A stretch of 64,000 nt of DNA, taken from NCBI GenBank assembly GCA_902761955.1, contig CACWMM010000004.1, positions 1 through 64,000 of the forward strand, read 5' to 3'. Each line of letters opens with the position of its first letter. The stretch's first letter is position 1. Below, in pieces: positions 24,262-33,225 of this stretch. The stretch is from Parafannyhessea sp902761955 (GTDB taxonomy: Bacteria; Actinomycetota; Coriobacteriia; Coriobacteriales; Atopobiaceae). Below the pieces are notes generated by a model. The model ran no database searches. It was not told where the DNA came from and saw only the letters and a list, made by a program, of their open reading frames with translations. The translations under genes were made by a program, and so were the position numbers.

Positions 24262-24305
24262 AAAGCGTCACCACAAGAGCAAACGCAGGAGCGAAAGGAT
24301 GACCC

Positions 24306-25091
24306 ATGGCAAGCAACTTCACCCACGCAATCGTCAGGCGCCCGTCGCACTCCGTGATCGACGGCATCGCGGACTTCACCAACAAGGGCAAGCCCGTGTA
24401 CCAGAAGGCGATGGAGCAGCACGAGCAGTACGTCGAGGCGCTTAGGCAGGCCGGGCTCGAGGTCACGGTGCTGCCCGCGCTCGAGGACTACCCGGACTCC
24501 GTCTTCGTGGAGGACACCGCGGTCATCACGCCCAGCGGCGCCATATCAGATCGCCCGGGCGCGCCCACCCGTCGCGAGGAGGCGGCGCTCATGCTGCCCA
24601 CGCTGCGCGAGTTCTTCGCGGACGACCAGATCAAGGTCATGACCGAGCCCGCGACCCTCGAGGGCGGCGACGTCATGATGGTGGACGACCACTACTACGT
24701 CGGCCGCTCGCGCCGCACCAACGACGAGGGCTTCCGCCAGTTTAGCGGCTTCCTCGCGGAGTGGGGCTACACCGCCGAGCAGGTCCCCGTGGAGCACATC
24801 CTGCACCTCAAGACGGGCGGCACGTACGTGGAGGACGGAAACCTGCTGGTGAGCGGCGAGTTCAAGACGAAGCCCGCCTACCGGCGCGGCCAGTTCAGCA
24901 TCTTCGAGGTGCCGGAGGAGGAGGCGTACGGCGCGGACTGCGTGCGCATCAACGACTACGTGGTGATGGCGAAGGGCTACCCGCGCGTGAAGGCGCAGCT
25001 CGAGGCTTGGGGCTACAAGATCATCGAGGTCGAGATGACGGAGTTCGAGAAGATCGACGGCTCCATCACGTGCCTGTCGCTGCGCTGGTAG
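24306..25091 (+). CDS. ddaH: Dimethylargininase (DDAH) or related pentein amidinohydrolase
   Basis: A 261-residue enzyme of the pentein fold. DDAH hydrolyses N-methylated arginines to citrulline and methylamines; close relatives act on arginine. The active-site set is visible: LEGGDV near residue 119, His167 in LHLKTG, and nucleophile Cys256 in SITCLSLRW at the C-terminus. DSVFVEDTAVI near 64 is the substrate region. It is followed by an amino-acid antiporter gene, so the pair probably imports an arginine derivative and exports the product. It is likely repressed by the divergent GntR regulator. Confidence 0.85.
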   Translation: MASNFTHAIVRRPSHSVIDGIADFTNKGKPVYQKAMEQHEQYVEALRQAGLEVTVLPALEDYPDSVFVEDTAVITPSGAISDRPGAPTRREEAALMLPTLREFFADDQIKVMTEPATLEGGDVMMVDDHYYVGRSRRTNDEGFRQFSGFLAEWGYTAEQVPVEHILHLKTGGTYVEDGNLLVSGEFKTKPAYRRGQFSIFEVPEEEAYGADCVRINDYVVMAKGYPRVKAQLEAWGYKIIEVEMTEFEKIDGSITCLSLRW

Positions 25092-25111
25092 CGAAGGCGG
25101 GACCGCGGGGG

Positions 25112-25146
25112 GGACGGGCGTCGGGTGCGCCCGTCCTTCTCGTTAG
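25112..25146 (+). terminator. Hairpin between ddaH and the transporter gene
   Basis: A perfect 9-bp stem, GGACGGGCG (25112-25120) with CGCCCGTCC (25128-25136), is followed by TTCTCGTTAG. It lies 20 bp after the ddaH stop and may cause partial termination before the transporter gene. Confidence 0.5.
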
Positions 25147-25183
25147 GGGCATTTCGTTAAAAGACCTATGGGGGGAGAAGAAC

Positions 25184-26644
25184 ATGGCAGATTCGGCCGC
25201 GGCTGCCTCGCAACGCGAGGGCGGCATCGGGTTCTTCGGTCTGGTGGGACTGGTGGTGAGCTCGTGCATCGGCACGGGCGTGTTCGCGCTCACGGGGCAG
25301 CTTGCCCAGGTGGCCTCTCCGGGAGGCGTGCTGGTCTCGTGGCTCGTCGTGGGTGTTGGCTTCCTCATGCTTGCGCTCTCGCTCAACAACCTCGTCGTGA
25401 AGAAGCCCGAGCTCAGCAGCATATACGCATATGCGCAGGACGGCTTCGGGCCGTTTGCGGGCTTCGTGTCCGGCTGGGGGTACTGGCTGTCGGCATGGCT
25501 GGGCAACGTGGCGTTCGCCACGATCCTGGCCTCTACCATCGGGTTCTTCTTCCCGTACTTCCTCCCCGGCAACAACATAGGCTCCATCCTCTTGGGGTCG
25601 CTCGTCAACTGGGTGCTGGTCGTGCTCGTCATCCGCGGCGTCGAGAGCGCCTCGTTCCTGAACGCCCTCATCATGGTCGTGAAGGTTGCCGCGCTCGCCG
25701 TGTTCGTCCTTTTCTGCGGCGTCAGCTTCAAGGCCGGCGTGTTCACGGCGGACTTCTGGGGCAACGTGCATGACGCCGCGGTCGCGGCCGGGACCGCGGG
25801 CAAGGGGGCTGCTCCTCTCGGCGACGTCGCGACGCAGATCAAGAACTGCCTCATCACCATGATGTGGGTGTTCATCGGCGTCGAGGCCGCAAGCGTCGTC
25901 ACGTCGCGTGCCAGGAGGCGCTCGGAGGCGGGAACCGCCACTGTCGTCGGCCTGCTGATCGTTGTGGCCGTCTACCTGGGCGCATCGCTGCTTCCGTATG
26001 GCGTCATGCCGTACCAGAAGGTCGCGAAGCTCAGCTATCCCGCCATGCTGTACGTGTTCGAGAAGGTCGCGCCCGGCTGGGGCGGTGCGTTCATCGCAAT
26101 CGCGATGCTGGTGTCGGGCTTTGGCTGCTGGCTCTCGTTCACGCTGCTTCCCGCCGAGGTCACCCAGCGCATGTCCGAAGACCACCTGCTCGGTTCGTGG
26201 TGGGGAAGGCTCAACGGTCACGGCGCGCCGCGCAACTCGCTGGTTGTCGTGGGCGTATGCACCCAGCTGTTCATGGCGTCGCTGCTCTTCACGCAGGACG
26301 CGTACAACTTTGCGCTGTCCATGTGCACGGTGTCGATCGCCATCACGTGGGCGCTCGCCGCGGCGTTCCAGGCCAAGCTCTCCCTCGAGCGCCACGAGGC
26401 CGGCCAGGCGGTCATCGGCCTTGTCGCGACGGTCTTCCTTGTGGTGGGCACCGTCCTCAGCGGCTGGCAGTACCTGCTCATGTGCTGCCTGGGCTACATC
26501 CCCGGCCTGTTCTTCTTCGTCGCGGGCCGCAGGGAGGCCGGCAAGAGCGTCTTCGCAAGGCAGGACGTGACCGTCGCTATAATCATCGTGGCGGCTGCGA
26601 TAGCGGCCGTGGTCCTTCTCGCCCTGGGCGTGATGAGCTTCTGA
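25184..26644 (+). CDS. APC-superfamily basic amino acid/polyamine antiporter
   Basis: A 486-residue protein with about 12 membrane helices. The first helix carries GLVVSSCIGTGVFALTG, the substrate-binding signature of the APA subgroup (arginine/ornithine, lysine/cadaverine or agmatine/putrescine antiporters). FIGVEAASVVTSRA near residue 230 is also typical. ATG 25184 follows GGGGGGAGAAG. With ddaH upstream, exchange of an arginine derivative against citrulline or ornithine is a reasonable guess, not shown by the sequence. Confidence 0.8.
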   Translation: MADSAAAASQREGGIGFFGLVGLVVSSCIGTGVFALTGQLAQVASPGGVLVSWLVVGVGFLMLALSLNNLVVKKPELSSIYAYAQDGFGPFAGFVSGWGYWLSAWLGNVAFATILASTIGFFFPYFLPGNNIGSILLGSLVNWVLVVLVIRGVESASFLNALIMVVKVAALAVFVLFCGVSFKAGVFTADFWGNVHDAAVAAGTAGKGAAPLGDVATQIKNCLITMMWVFIGVEAASVVTSRARRRSEAGTATVVGLLIVVAVYLGASLLPYGVMPYQKVAKLSYPAMLYVFEKVAPGWGGAFIAIAMLVSGFGCWLSFTLLPAEVTQRMSEDHLLGSWWGRLNGHGAPRNSLVVVGVCTQLFMASLLFTQDAYNFALSMCTVSIAITWALAAAFQAKLSLERHEAGQAVIGLVATVFLVVGTVLSGWQYLLMCCLGYIPGLFFFVAGRREAGKSVFARQDVTVAIIIVAAAIAAVVLLALGVMSF

Positions 26645-26673
26645 GCCAGAGGAGAAGAACGACTTCCCTTGCT

Positions 26674-26703
26674 GGAGGGTCGCCTTGCGCGGCCCTCCTT
26701 TTT
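26674..26703 (+). terminator. Intrinsic terminator after the antiporter gene
   Basis: A 10-bp stem with one mismatch, GGAGGGTCGC (26674-26683) with GCGGCCCTCC (26689-26698), is followed by TTTTT. This is one of the few terminators here with a classical U-tract. Confidence 0.8.
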
Positions 26704-26720
26704 CTGGCGCAGTTTTTCAA

Positions 26721-26756
26721 CGAACGCTTGTTCGAATTAGATCCGTCCGCTACAAT
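26721..26756 (+). promoter_or_regulatory. SOS (LexA-type) box over the promoter of the uvrA-like gene
   Basis: CGAACGCTTGTTCG at 26721-26734 is a perfect CGAAC-N4-GTTCG palindrome, the LexA (DinR) box of Gram-positive bacteria. A promoter with TTGTTC at 26728-26733, 17-bp spacing and TACAAT at 26751-26756 overlaps it, so LexA binding would cover the -35. The start codon of the UvrA-like gene is 18 bp beyond the -10. Confidence 0.75.
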
Positions 26757-26773
26757 CGTTTGAAAGGCGAACG

Positions 26774-29302
26774 GTGGATTGGTGGCTGGGTATGGTCGCA
26801 CGCATTCCAGGGGAGATCGAGGTCTACGGTGCCAGGGTCCATAACCTGCGCTCGGTTGACGTGAGGGTTCCGCTGCACAAGATCGTGGGAATCGCGGGGG
26901 TGTCCGGCTCGGGCAAGAGCTCGCTTGCGCTGGGGGTGCTCTATGCGGAGGGCTCGCGTCGCTACCTCGAGGCGCTCTCCACCTACACGCGGCGCCGCCT
27001 CACGCAGGCGGCACGTGCGGACGTCGACCTCGTGAAGTACGTGCCCGCCGCGCTGGCGCTGCACCAGCGGCCGCCCGTGCCCGGGGTGAGGTCCACGTTC
27101 GGCACCATGACAGAGGTCCTGAACTCGCTGCGCCTGCTCTTCTCGCGCGTTGGATCGTACACCTGTCCCAACGGGCACCGGGTGCCGCCGTCGATGAACG
27201 TCGCGCTGGAGAAGCCCATGGTCTGCCCCGTGTGCGGCGCGTCGTTCTATGGCCAGGGGGCGGAGGACCTTGCGTTCAACAGCAACGGCGCCTGCCCCAC
27301 GTGCGGGGGCACCGGTGTCATGCGCGTGGTGGACGAGTCGACGCTTGTGCCCGACGAGTCGAAGACGATAGACGAGGGCGCCGTCGCCCCGTGGGGCACG
27401 CTCATGTGGTCGCTCATGAAGGACGTCTGCCGCGAGATGGGGGTGCGTACGGACGTGCCCTTCCGGGAGCTTACGCCCCAGGAACGTGAGATCGTGTTTC
27501 ATGGGCCGGCGGAGAAGCGCCACGTTGTGGTAAGAAACAAGAGCACCGACACCGCCACGGAGCTTGACTTCACGTACTATTCCGCGACTCGTTCCGTTGA
27601 GAACGCGCTCGCGAAGGCGAAGACCGACAGCGCCTATCAGCGCATTGCCCGCTTCCTTAAGGAGGGGCCGTGCCCGGACTGCCACGGTACGCGGCTTTCC
27701 GCAAGGGCGCGCGACCCGCAGGTGCTTGGCATAAACCTGGCGGAGGCGACCGAGAAGACCCTGGACGAGCTTGCCGCATGGCTTCCGCAGGTAGAGCCAA
27801 GTCTGCCCGAAGAGGTGAGGCCGATGGCGCACACGGTGATTGCGACGCTGGACGAGCCCATCGCGCGCCTGCAGGAGCTGGGGCTTGGGTACCTCTCGCT
27901 CGACCGCGCGGGAAGTACGCTCTCCACGGGCGAGCGCCAGAGGGTGCAGCTTGCGCGTGCCGTGCGCAATCGTACGACCGGCGTGTTGTACGTGCTGGAC
28001 GAGCCGTCGATCGGTCTGCACCCCGCGAACGTGGAAGGGCTGCTCGGCGTGATGGACGACCTCCTCGCGGACGGGAACTCGGTGGTCGTGGTGGACCACG
28101 ACGTTCGCGTGCTGAAGCATGCGGACCACCTGATCGAGGTGGGGCCGGGGTCCGGTGCCGACGGAGGACAGATCGTGGCGCAGGGGAGCGTCGCCGAGGT
28201 CGAGGGGAACCCGTCGTCGCGCATCGCCCCGTACCTGCTGGCCAAGGAGCCAAAGCGTCTGCGTGCCGTACGGTCGGAGGAGGAGCTCTTCTCGCAGGGC
28301 GCGATTGCGATGGAGACGGAGGCGGTCCATACCGTGCACCCGCTTTCCGTCCGGATTCCCCGAGGCGCGCTCACGGTGGTGACGGGAGTCTCCGGCTCGG
28401 GCAAGACCACGATGGTGCTCGAGTGCCTGGTGCCCGCCCTTGCGGCACGCTCGAAGGGACAGCCGCTGCCGCCGCAGGTGAGGTCACTCGACGCGGACGG
28501 CATCCAGAGGGTGCACCTGATCGACTCCACGCCCATCGGCGCGAACGTCCGCTCCACCGTCGCGACGTACTCCGGCGTGATGGACGAGCTTAGGCGCGCC
28601 TTTGCGCAGTCCGCAGGCGCAAAGGCGAGCGGGCTTAGGACGGGCGACTTCTCGTACAACACGGGCTCCCTGCGTTGCCCGACGTGCGATGGAACGGGAA
28701 CCATATCGCTTGACGTGCAGTTTCTTCCGGACGTCGAGGTAACCTGCCCGGACTGCCGCGGGTCGCGCTTCTCTGGCGCCGCGTGGCAGGTGAGAAGGGC
28801 ACTCGCCCGTGCTCGCAAGGACGCTCCCGCTCCCCGCGAGCACAGCCTGCCCGAGCTCATGGCCATGACCATCGACGAGGCGCTTTCCTGCGTGGAATCG
28901 CTCAAGAAGGTGCGCGGTCAGCTCAGCGTGCTGCACGACCTTGGACTTGGCTACCTGACGCTTGGCGAGGCGACGCCCGCGCTCTCCGGAGGCGAGGCGC
29001 AGCGCCTGAAGCTCGCGGGGGAGATGGGCCGCGACCAGACCGACGCGCTCTTCGTGTTCGACGAGCCCACGATCGGCCTTCACCCCCACGACGTGGAGGT
29101 GCTCGAGGGGGTGCTCGACACGCTGGTGGCGCATGGGGCGACCGTCGTGGTGATCGAGCACGACCCGGACATGATTGCGAACGCGGACTGGATGATCGAC
29201 ATGGGTCCCGGCGGAGGAGAGGCGGGAGGAGAGATCGTGTACTCGGGAACGCCCCTCGGGGCAAAGGGGTGCGCGCGCTCCGTCACCGGCCGCTACCTCT
29301 GA
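26774..29302 (+). CDS. UvrA-like ABC excision-repair ATPase (UvrA2 type)
   Basis: An 842-residue protein, shorter than true UvrA (about 940). Two ABC modules are present: Walker A GVSGSGKSS near residue 42 and GVSGSGKTT near 540, signatures LSTGERQR and LSGGEAQR, and Walker B YVLDEPSIGLHP and FVFDEPTIGLHP. Zinc-binding pairs are CPTCGGTG, CPDCHGTR, CPTCDGTG and CPDCRGSR. The UvrB-binding region seems reduced. Class II UvrA proteins are linked to DNA-damage or drug tolerance. GTG 26774 has AAAGG upstream; an in-frame ATG at 26792 is an alternative. The SOS box implies damage induction. Confidence 0.85.
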   Translation: MDWWLGMVARIPGEIEVYGARVHNLRSVDVRVPLHKIVGIAGVSGSGKSSLALGVLYAEGSRRYLEALSTYTRRRLTQAARADVDLVKYVPAALALHQRPPVPGVRSTFGTMTEVLNSLRLLFSRVGSYTCPNGHRVPPSMNVALEKPMVCPVCGASFYGQGAEDLAFNSNGACPTCGGTGVMRVVDESTLVPDESKTIDEGAVAPWGTLMWSLMKDVCREMGVRTDVPFRELTPQEREIVFHGPAEKRHVVVRNKSTDTATELDFTYYSATRSVENALAKAKTDSAYQRIARFLKEGPCPDCHGTRLSARARDPQVLGINLAEATEKTLDELAAWLPQVEPSLPEEVRPMAHTVIATLDEPIARLQELGLGYLSLDRAGSTLSTGERQRVQLARAVRNRTTGVLYVLDEPSIGLHPANVEGLLGVMDDLLADGNSVVVVDHDVRVLKHADHLIEVGPGSGADGGQIVAQGSVAEVEGNPSSRIAPYLLAKEPKRLRAVRSEEELFSQGAIAMETEAVHTVHPLSVRIPRGALTVVTGVSGSGKTTMVLECLVPALAARSKGQPLPPQVRSLDADGIQRVHLIDSTPIGANVRSTVATYSGVMDELRRAFAQSAGAKASGLRTGDFSYNTGSLRCPTCDGTGTISLDVQFLPDVEVTCPDCRGSRFSGAAWQVRRALARARKDAPAPREHSLPELMAMTIDEALSCVESLKKVRGQLSVLHDLGLGYLTLGEATPALSGGEAQRLKLAGEMGRDQTDALFVFDEPTIGLHPHDVEVLEGVLDTLVAHGATVVVIEHDPDMIANADWMIDMGPGGGEAGGEIVYSGTPLGAKGCARSVTGRYL

Positions 29303-29318
29303 CAGGTCGAGGTCGCGC

Positions 29319-30302
29319 CTAGGGAACGAGCCTAAGGTTGGGGTTCGAGCCGGTGCCGTTGCCCTTCTCGCCTGGCGATGCTGGCTCCACTGGAACGAAC
29401 GAAAACGGGGCGACATCCTGTGGGTCATCCACGGCCGTGAAGTACCAGGCGTGGATTCGCTGGTTCACGCGCTCCGGGCTGAAGTGCTCGAAGCCCTGGT
29501 CCTCTCCCCACGAGCGCACCCCCGCATGGTCCGGGTCCGTCGGATCGGCGAGTATCTTGAGAAAGTCCTCGTACCCACCGGGACCTCCCACGTCCTCTGG
29601 CGGCGCGTCTCCCGCTCCGTCCGTGCAGATGGGCATCTGGCCTTCGTAGCAGTCGATGGTCTCGACAAGGCGCAGCTTGTGGACCCAGTAGTCGCCGTAG
29701 TCGTACGTGTAAGTCGCCGTCTTCGTGCGTGGGAACACATCGGTCAGGGGAGTCTGGGCAGCGTCGACGACCTCGTCGGCGTCGTAGATTCCCTCTGGGT
29801 TCGTCCCGTCGTCGAGGCTCGTGACCATGAGCCTCTGCTTCTTGCTTGTGAGGTGGAAATCGAACAGATGGTAGTCCTGCCACAGAAACGACGCCTGGAT
29901 AACGTCGTGCAGGTCCTCGAACGAGAAGTCCTGCGGTACGACAAGCTCGCGCCAGCACTCTCGCCCCTCGAGGTCGAGGTCGATGCGGAAGCGGAACGCG
30001 GGCTCGTTCGAGCGGCTGAGCCTCTTTCCGAGCGCGGCTGCCGCCTGGCTCTGGAAGGAGCTGATGAGTGTGCCATACACGTCGACGAGCATCTTGGCTT
30101 CCTGCTCGCCATCGGGCGTGAGCCAGGCGGACTTTGCCCTGTTGGAGGTGGTGATGAGTCCCGCGTCCTGCAGGTGGTCGATCACGTCCCAGTCGTAGCT
30201 CTTCCATGTGCGCAGACCCTGGCCGCCGGCATGCTTCTCTTTCCAGGACGTGAGGTACATGAGCATGAGCGTCAGGTCATGCACGAGGTCGTTCTCGTTC
30301 AC
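29319..30302 (-). CDS. Plasmid pRiA4b ORF-3 family protein with an N-terminal DUF6429-like part
   Basis: The product has 327 residues. The N-terminal 90 residues (LTLMLMYLTSWKEK, YDWDVIDHLQDAGLI and NRAKSAWLTPDGEQEA) look like a small winged-helix domain. Residues 105-300 match the pRiA4b ORF-3 family: RFRIDLDLEGRECWRELVVP, FSFEDLHDVIQASFLW, YDYGDYWVHKLRLVE and GGPGGYEDFLKIL. This family is associated with mobile elements and plasmids but has no known activity. GTG 30302 with GAGGGGAGC upstream is the likely start. It is convergent with the uvrA-like gene (16-bp gap). Confidence 0.75.
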   Translation of the reverse strand: MNENDLVHDLTLMLMYLTSWKEKHAGGQGLRTWKSYDWDVIDHLQDAGLITTSNRAKSAWLTPDGEQEAKMLVDVYGTLISSFQSQAAAALGKRLSRSNEPAFRFRIDLDLEGRECWRELVVPQDFSFEDLHDVIQASFLWQDYHLFDFHLTSKKQRLMVTSLDDGTNPEGIYDADEVVDAAQTPLTDVFPRTKTATYTYDYGDYWVHKLRLVETIDCYEGQMPICTDGAGDAPPEDVGGPGGYEDFLKILADPTDPDHAGVRSWGEDQGFEHFSPERVNQRIHAWYFTAVDDPQDVAPFSFVPVEPASPGEKGNGTGSNPNLRLVP

Positions 30303-30451
30303 GGGAGCTCCCCTCGAGTGTCGGGACAACATGCAGACATCATAGGGCATCGGTGGAATAAGTGCCTCGTCACGCCGCCATACGCTTATTATCAGCGCGG
30401 CGTGGGGGCTGTGCTACATTGGCAAACAGTCGGCACGTTGAAGGGAGCGCC

Positions 30452-31495
30452 ATGGCGTCATATGACGAGAAGTGCCAAAGTCCCGAGGTGGAGGACGAGC
30501 TGCGCAGGCTGAGGGTGTTTGACCTGCACTGCGACACGCTGGACTCGCTGTGCATGAGGGACGTCGAGCCGTTTGCGACGCAGCTCTCGAACACGGTCGG
30601 CGGAGACATGGTCGAAAACGACCTCGCGCTGGCGGCGGGACGCATGGCCAAGGCGGCGCCCGGAGGTTGGACGCAATGCTATGCCGTGTGGGTGCCGGAC
30701 GACCTCTCGCACACGCCGTACACTCCGCTGGAGTTCTATCGCCACGTGAGGGACTACTTCAAGCGGCAGACGGCCGCGAACTCGTGTAGCCTCGCGCGCA
30801 CCGAGGACGCCCGCAGCGCGCAGACCGCCCACGCGTGGGGAAGCGTCGCCGCTATGTTCACGGTGGAGAACGGGTCTCCCATCGGGCACGACCTTGCCGT
30901 GGTGGACGAGCTCGCGGCGGATGGCGTGAAGATGCTGACGCTCACATGGAATGGTAAGAACGACATCGCGTCCGGCAACGACACGGCCGACGGCATGTCC
31001 GACTTCGGCCGCGAGGCCGTGCGCGCACTGGAGGACCACCGCATCGTGGTGGACGTAAGCCACCTGAACGACGCGGGCTTTGCGGACCTGCTGCACGTGG
31101 CGACGCGACCGTTCGTGGCGTCCCACTCCAACAGCCGCGCCGTGTGCCCACATCCGCGCAACCTGACGGATGCCCAGTTTGGCGAGATCCGCGACCGCGG
31201 CGGCCTTGTGGGCATCAACTACTACCGCGCGTTCATCGCGGACGTGCCTGCGGGCAAGGACGTGACATTCGACCAGCTCAGCAGGCACATCGACCATTTC
31301 CTCTCCCTTGGGGGCGAGAAGGTCCTTGCCCTTGGCAGCGACTTCGACGGATCTGATACTCCCAGCTGGCTTGCACGTTGCGACGACGTGCCCGCGTTCT
31401 TCTCGCGCGTGGCATCACGCTTTGGGATGGACCTTGCACGACGCATGTTCTACCAGAACGCGCAGGAGTTCTTCGAGCGCAACGAGGTGCGGTAG
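30452..31495 (+). CDS. Membrane dipeptidase family (M19) peptidase
   Basis: A 347-residue zinc dipeptidase of the renal dipeptidase type. Metal ligands are expected in DLHCDTLDSL near residue 24 (HxD), the Glu of MFTVENGSPIG near 135, and His in VVDVSHLND and FVASHSNSRAV. LGSDFDGSD near 298 is also a signature. ATG 30452 follows AAGGGAGCG. No signal peptide is present, so it is cytoplasmic and may work on peptides brought in by the dpp-type transporter. Confidence 0.85.
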   Translation: MASYDEKCQSPEVEDELRRLRVFDLHCDTLDSLCMRDVEPFATQLSNTVGGDMVENDLALAAGRMAKAAPGGWTQCYAVWVPDDLSHTPYTPLEFYRHVRDYFKRQTAANSCSLARTEDARSAQTAHAWGSVAAMFTVENGSPIGHDLAVVDELAADGVKMLTLTWNGKNDIASGNDTADGMSDFGREAVRALEDHRIVVDVSHLNDAGFADLLHVATRPFVASHSNSRAVCPHPRNLTDAQFGEIRDRGGLVGINYYRAFIADVPAGKDVTFDQLSRHIDHFLSLGGEKVLALGSDFDGSDTPSWLARCDDVPAFFSRVASRFGMDLARRMFYQNAQEFFERNEVR

Positions 31496-31593
31496 CGCGA
31501 CCTCGCCCACTCCGGCGCCCGTGACAGCATCCGCCCGCGTGACGCGCGGGTCATGCCGCCTGTCGGATGGTGCTAGACGCCTCCTCCCATAAA

Positions 31594-31612
31594 TGCTATT
31601 GATATGGTAGCA
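31594..31612. promoter_or_regulatory. Inverted repeat TGCTA-N9-TAGCA upstream of the NADH oxidase gene
   Basis: TGCTA at 31594-31598 and TAGCA at 31608-31612 are flanked by AAA on the left and ATT on the right, about 99 bp before the start codon. The same element, with the same 9-base spacer, lies before nrdA at 46745-46763. It probably binds a shared regulator. Confidence 0.5.
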
Positions 31613-31710
31613 ATTATGGCGGCAGCCGGGATAGCGTTGCGTCACCCCGGGCGTCGCCTACGTCTTGGCGGCGTCGGCCACTGCCGCGCCAACGGAGGGA
31701 GACCACCACC

Positions 31711-33063
31711 ATGAGCAGGATCGTCATCGTCGGCGCAAACCACGCGGGCACCGCCGCGGCAAACACCATCCTCGACAACTACCCGGAGAACGAGGTCGTG
31801 ATCTTCGACCAGAACAGCAACATCAGCTTCCTGGGCTGCGGCATGGCGCTTTGGATTGGCGGGCAGATCTCCAAGCCTGACGGACTGTTCTACCAGACGA
31901 AGGAGGGCTTCGAGGCAAAGGGCGCGACCGTCCACATGGAGACCCGCGTGGAGTCGATCGACTACTACGCCCACGTGGTGCATGCGGTAACGGCGGACGG
32001 CACCGCCATCGACCAGCCGTACGACAAGCTGATACTGGCCACCGGCTCCGAGCCCATAATCCCACCCGTCGAGGGGGCCGACCTCCAGAACATCCAGCGC
32101 GTCAAGCTCTTCCAGCAGGCGGAGGAGGTCGTCCGCAAGCTGCGGGACCCCGCGATTCGCCGCGTGGCGGTGGTGGGTGCCGGCTACATTGGCGTGGAGC
32201 TTGCGGAGGCCTTCCGGCGCAACGGCCGCGATGTGACGCTCATCGACATGATGGACACGTGCGTCGCGGGCAACTTCGACCCCGAGTTCAGCGCGCTTAT
32301 GGAGAAGAACCTGGCAGACCATGGCATCGGCCTCGCCTTTGGCGAGCGCGTCCTGCGCTACGAGGGCGAGGGCGGCAAGGTGACGCGCGTGGTGACGGAC
32401 AAGGGCACGCACGAGGCGGACATGGTGTGCGTGTGCATCGGGTTCAGGCCGAACACGCAGATGTTCCGCTACGTCGGCTTCGAGATGATGCAGAACGGGG
32501 CCCTGCTGGTGGACCATCACCAGGAGACGTCGAAGCCCGGCGTCTATGCTGCGGGCGACTGCTCCAGCTGCTTCTATAACGCGGCGGACGGCGAGCCGGC
32601 CTACATTGCGCTTGCGACGAACGCCGTGCGCTCCGGCATCGTGGCCGCCCACAACGCCTGCGGCACCGCGATCGACGGCATCGGCGTGCAGGGCTCTTCC
32701 GGCATCTGCATCTACGACCTGAAGATGGTTGCGACGGGTCTCACGTTCAAGAAGGCGCTCGCTGCTGGCTACGACGCGCGGGTGAGCGACTTTGCGCAGG
32801 TGCAGAAGGCGACGTTCGTCGAGACGCCCAACCCCGAGGTGAAGGTGCGCATCGTGTACGACGGCACCACGCGCAAGGTGCTTGGCGCTCAGATGGCCTC
32901 CACCTACGACATGAGCGCGGGCATCCACATGTTCTCGCTCGCGATCCAGGAGGGCGTCACGATAGACCGCCTGGCGCTTCTCGACGTGTTCTTCCTGCCG
33001 CACTTCAACCAGCCGTACAACTACTACACCATGGCGGCATACAACGCGATGCTGGGGAAGTAG
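31711..33063 (+). CDS. nox: H2O-forming NADH oxidase (CoA-disulfide-reductase-like)
   Basis: A 450-residue FAD enzyme that reduces O2 to water with NADH, removing oxygen in anaerobes and lactic bacteria. The FAD motif is IVIVGANHAGTAAANT, and the redox Cys is in FLGCGMALW (Cys43), placed as in Nox2. The NAD motif is VAVVGAGYIGVELAE, the second FAD motif VYAAGDC. The C-terminal dimerisation domain ends HFNQPYNYYTMAAYNAM. A CoA-disulfide reductase or polysulfide reductase is the main alternative in this family. ATG 31711 has GGGAGACC upstream. Confidence 0.85.
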   Translation: MSRIVIVGANHAGTAAANTILDNYPENEVVIFDQNSNISFLGCGMALWIGGQISKPDGLFYQTKEGFEAKGATVHMETRVESIDYYAHVVHAVTADGTAIDQPYDKLILATGSEPIIPPVEGADLQNIQRVKLFQQAEEVVRKLRDPAIRRVAVVGAGYIGVELAEAFRRNGRDVTLIDMMDTCVAGNFDPEFSALMEKNLADHGIGLAFGERVLRYEGEGGKVTRVVTDKGTHEADMVCVCIGFRPNTQMFRYVGFEMMQNGALLVDHHQETSKPGVYAAGDCSSCFYNAADGEPAYIALATNAVRSGIVAAHNACGTAIDGIGVQGSSGICIYDLKMVATGLTFKKALAAGYDARVSDFAQVQKATFVETPNPEVKVRIVYDGTTRKVLGAQMASTYDMSAGIHMFSLAIQEGVTIDRLALLDVFFLPHFNQPYNYYTMAAYNAMLGK

Positions 33064-33118
33064 GTCCGGCGCATCTGTGTGCGGAGCGTGATGATTGCGA
33101 CTGTGGGTAGGTAAATCA

Positions 33119-33158
33119 GGCGGGAGGTCGGCATGATGCCCGGCCTCCCGCCTTGTTC
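33119..33158 (+). terminator. Terminator after nox
   Basis: A 9-bp stem, GGCGGGAGG (33119-33127) with CCTCCCGCC (33144-33152), is followed by TTGTTCTT. It is 55 bp after the nox stop. Confidence 0.7.
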
Positions 33159-33225
33159 TTGCGCTAATGGCGCTACGCATGGGCTAGTGATCGAAACTCA
33201 CCCTGTCACCTGCGAATTTGCGAGT

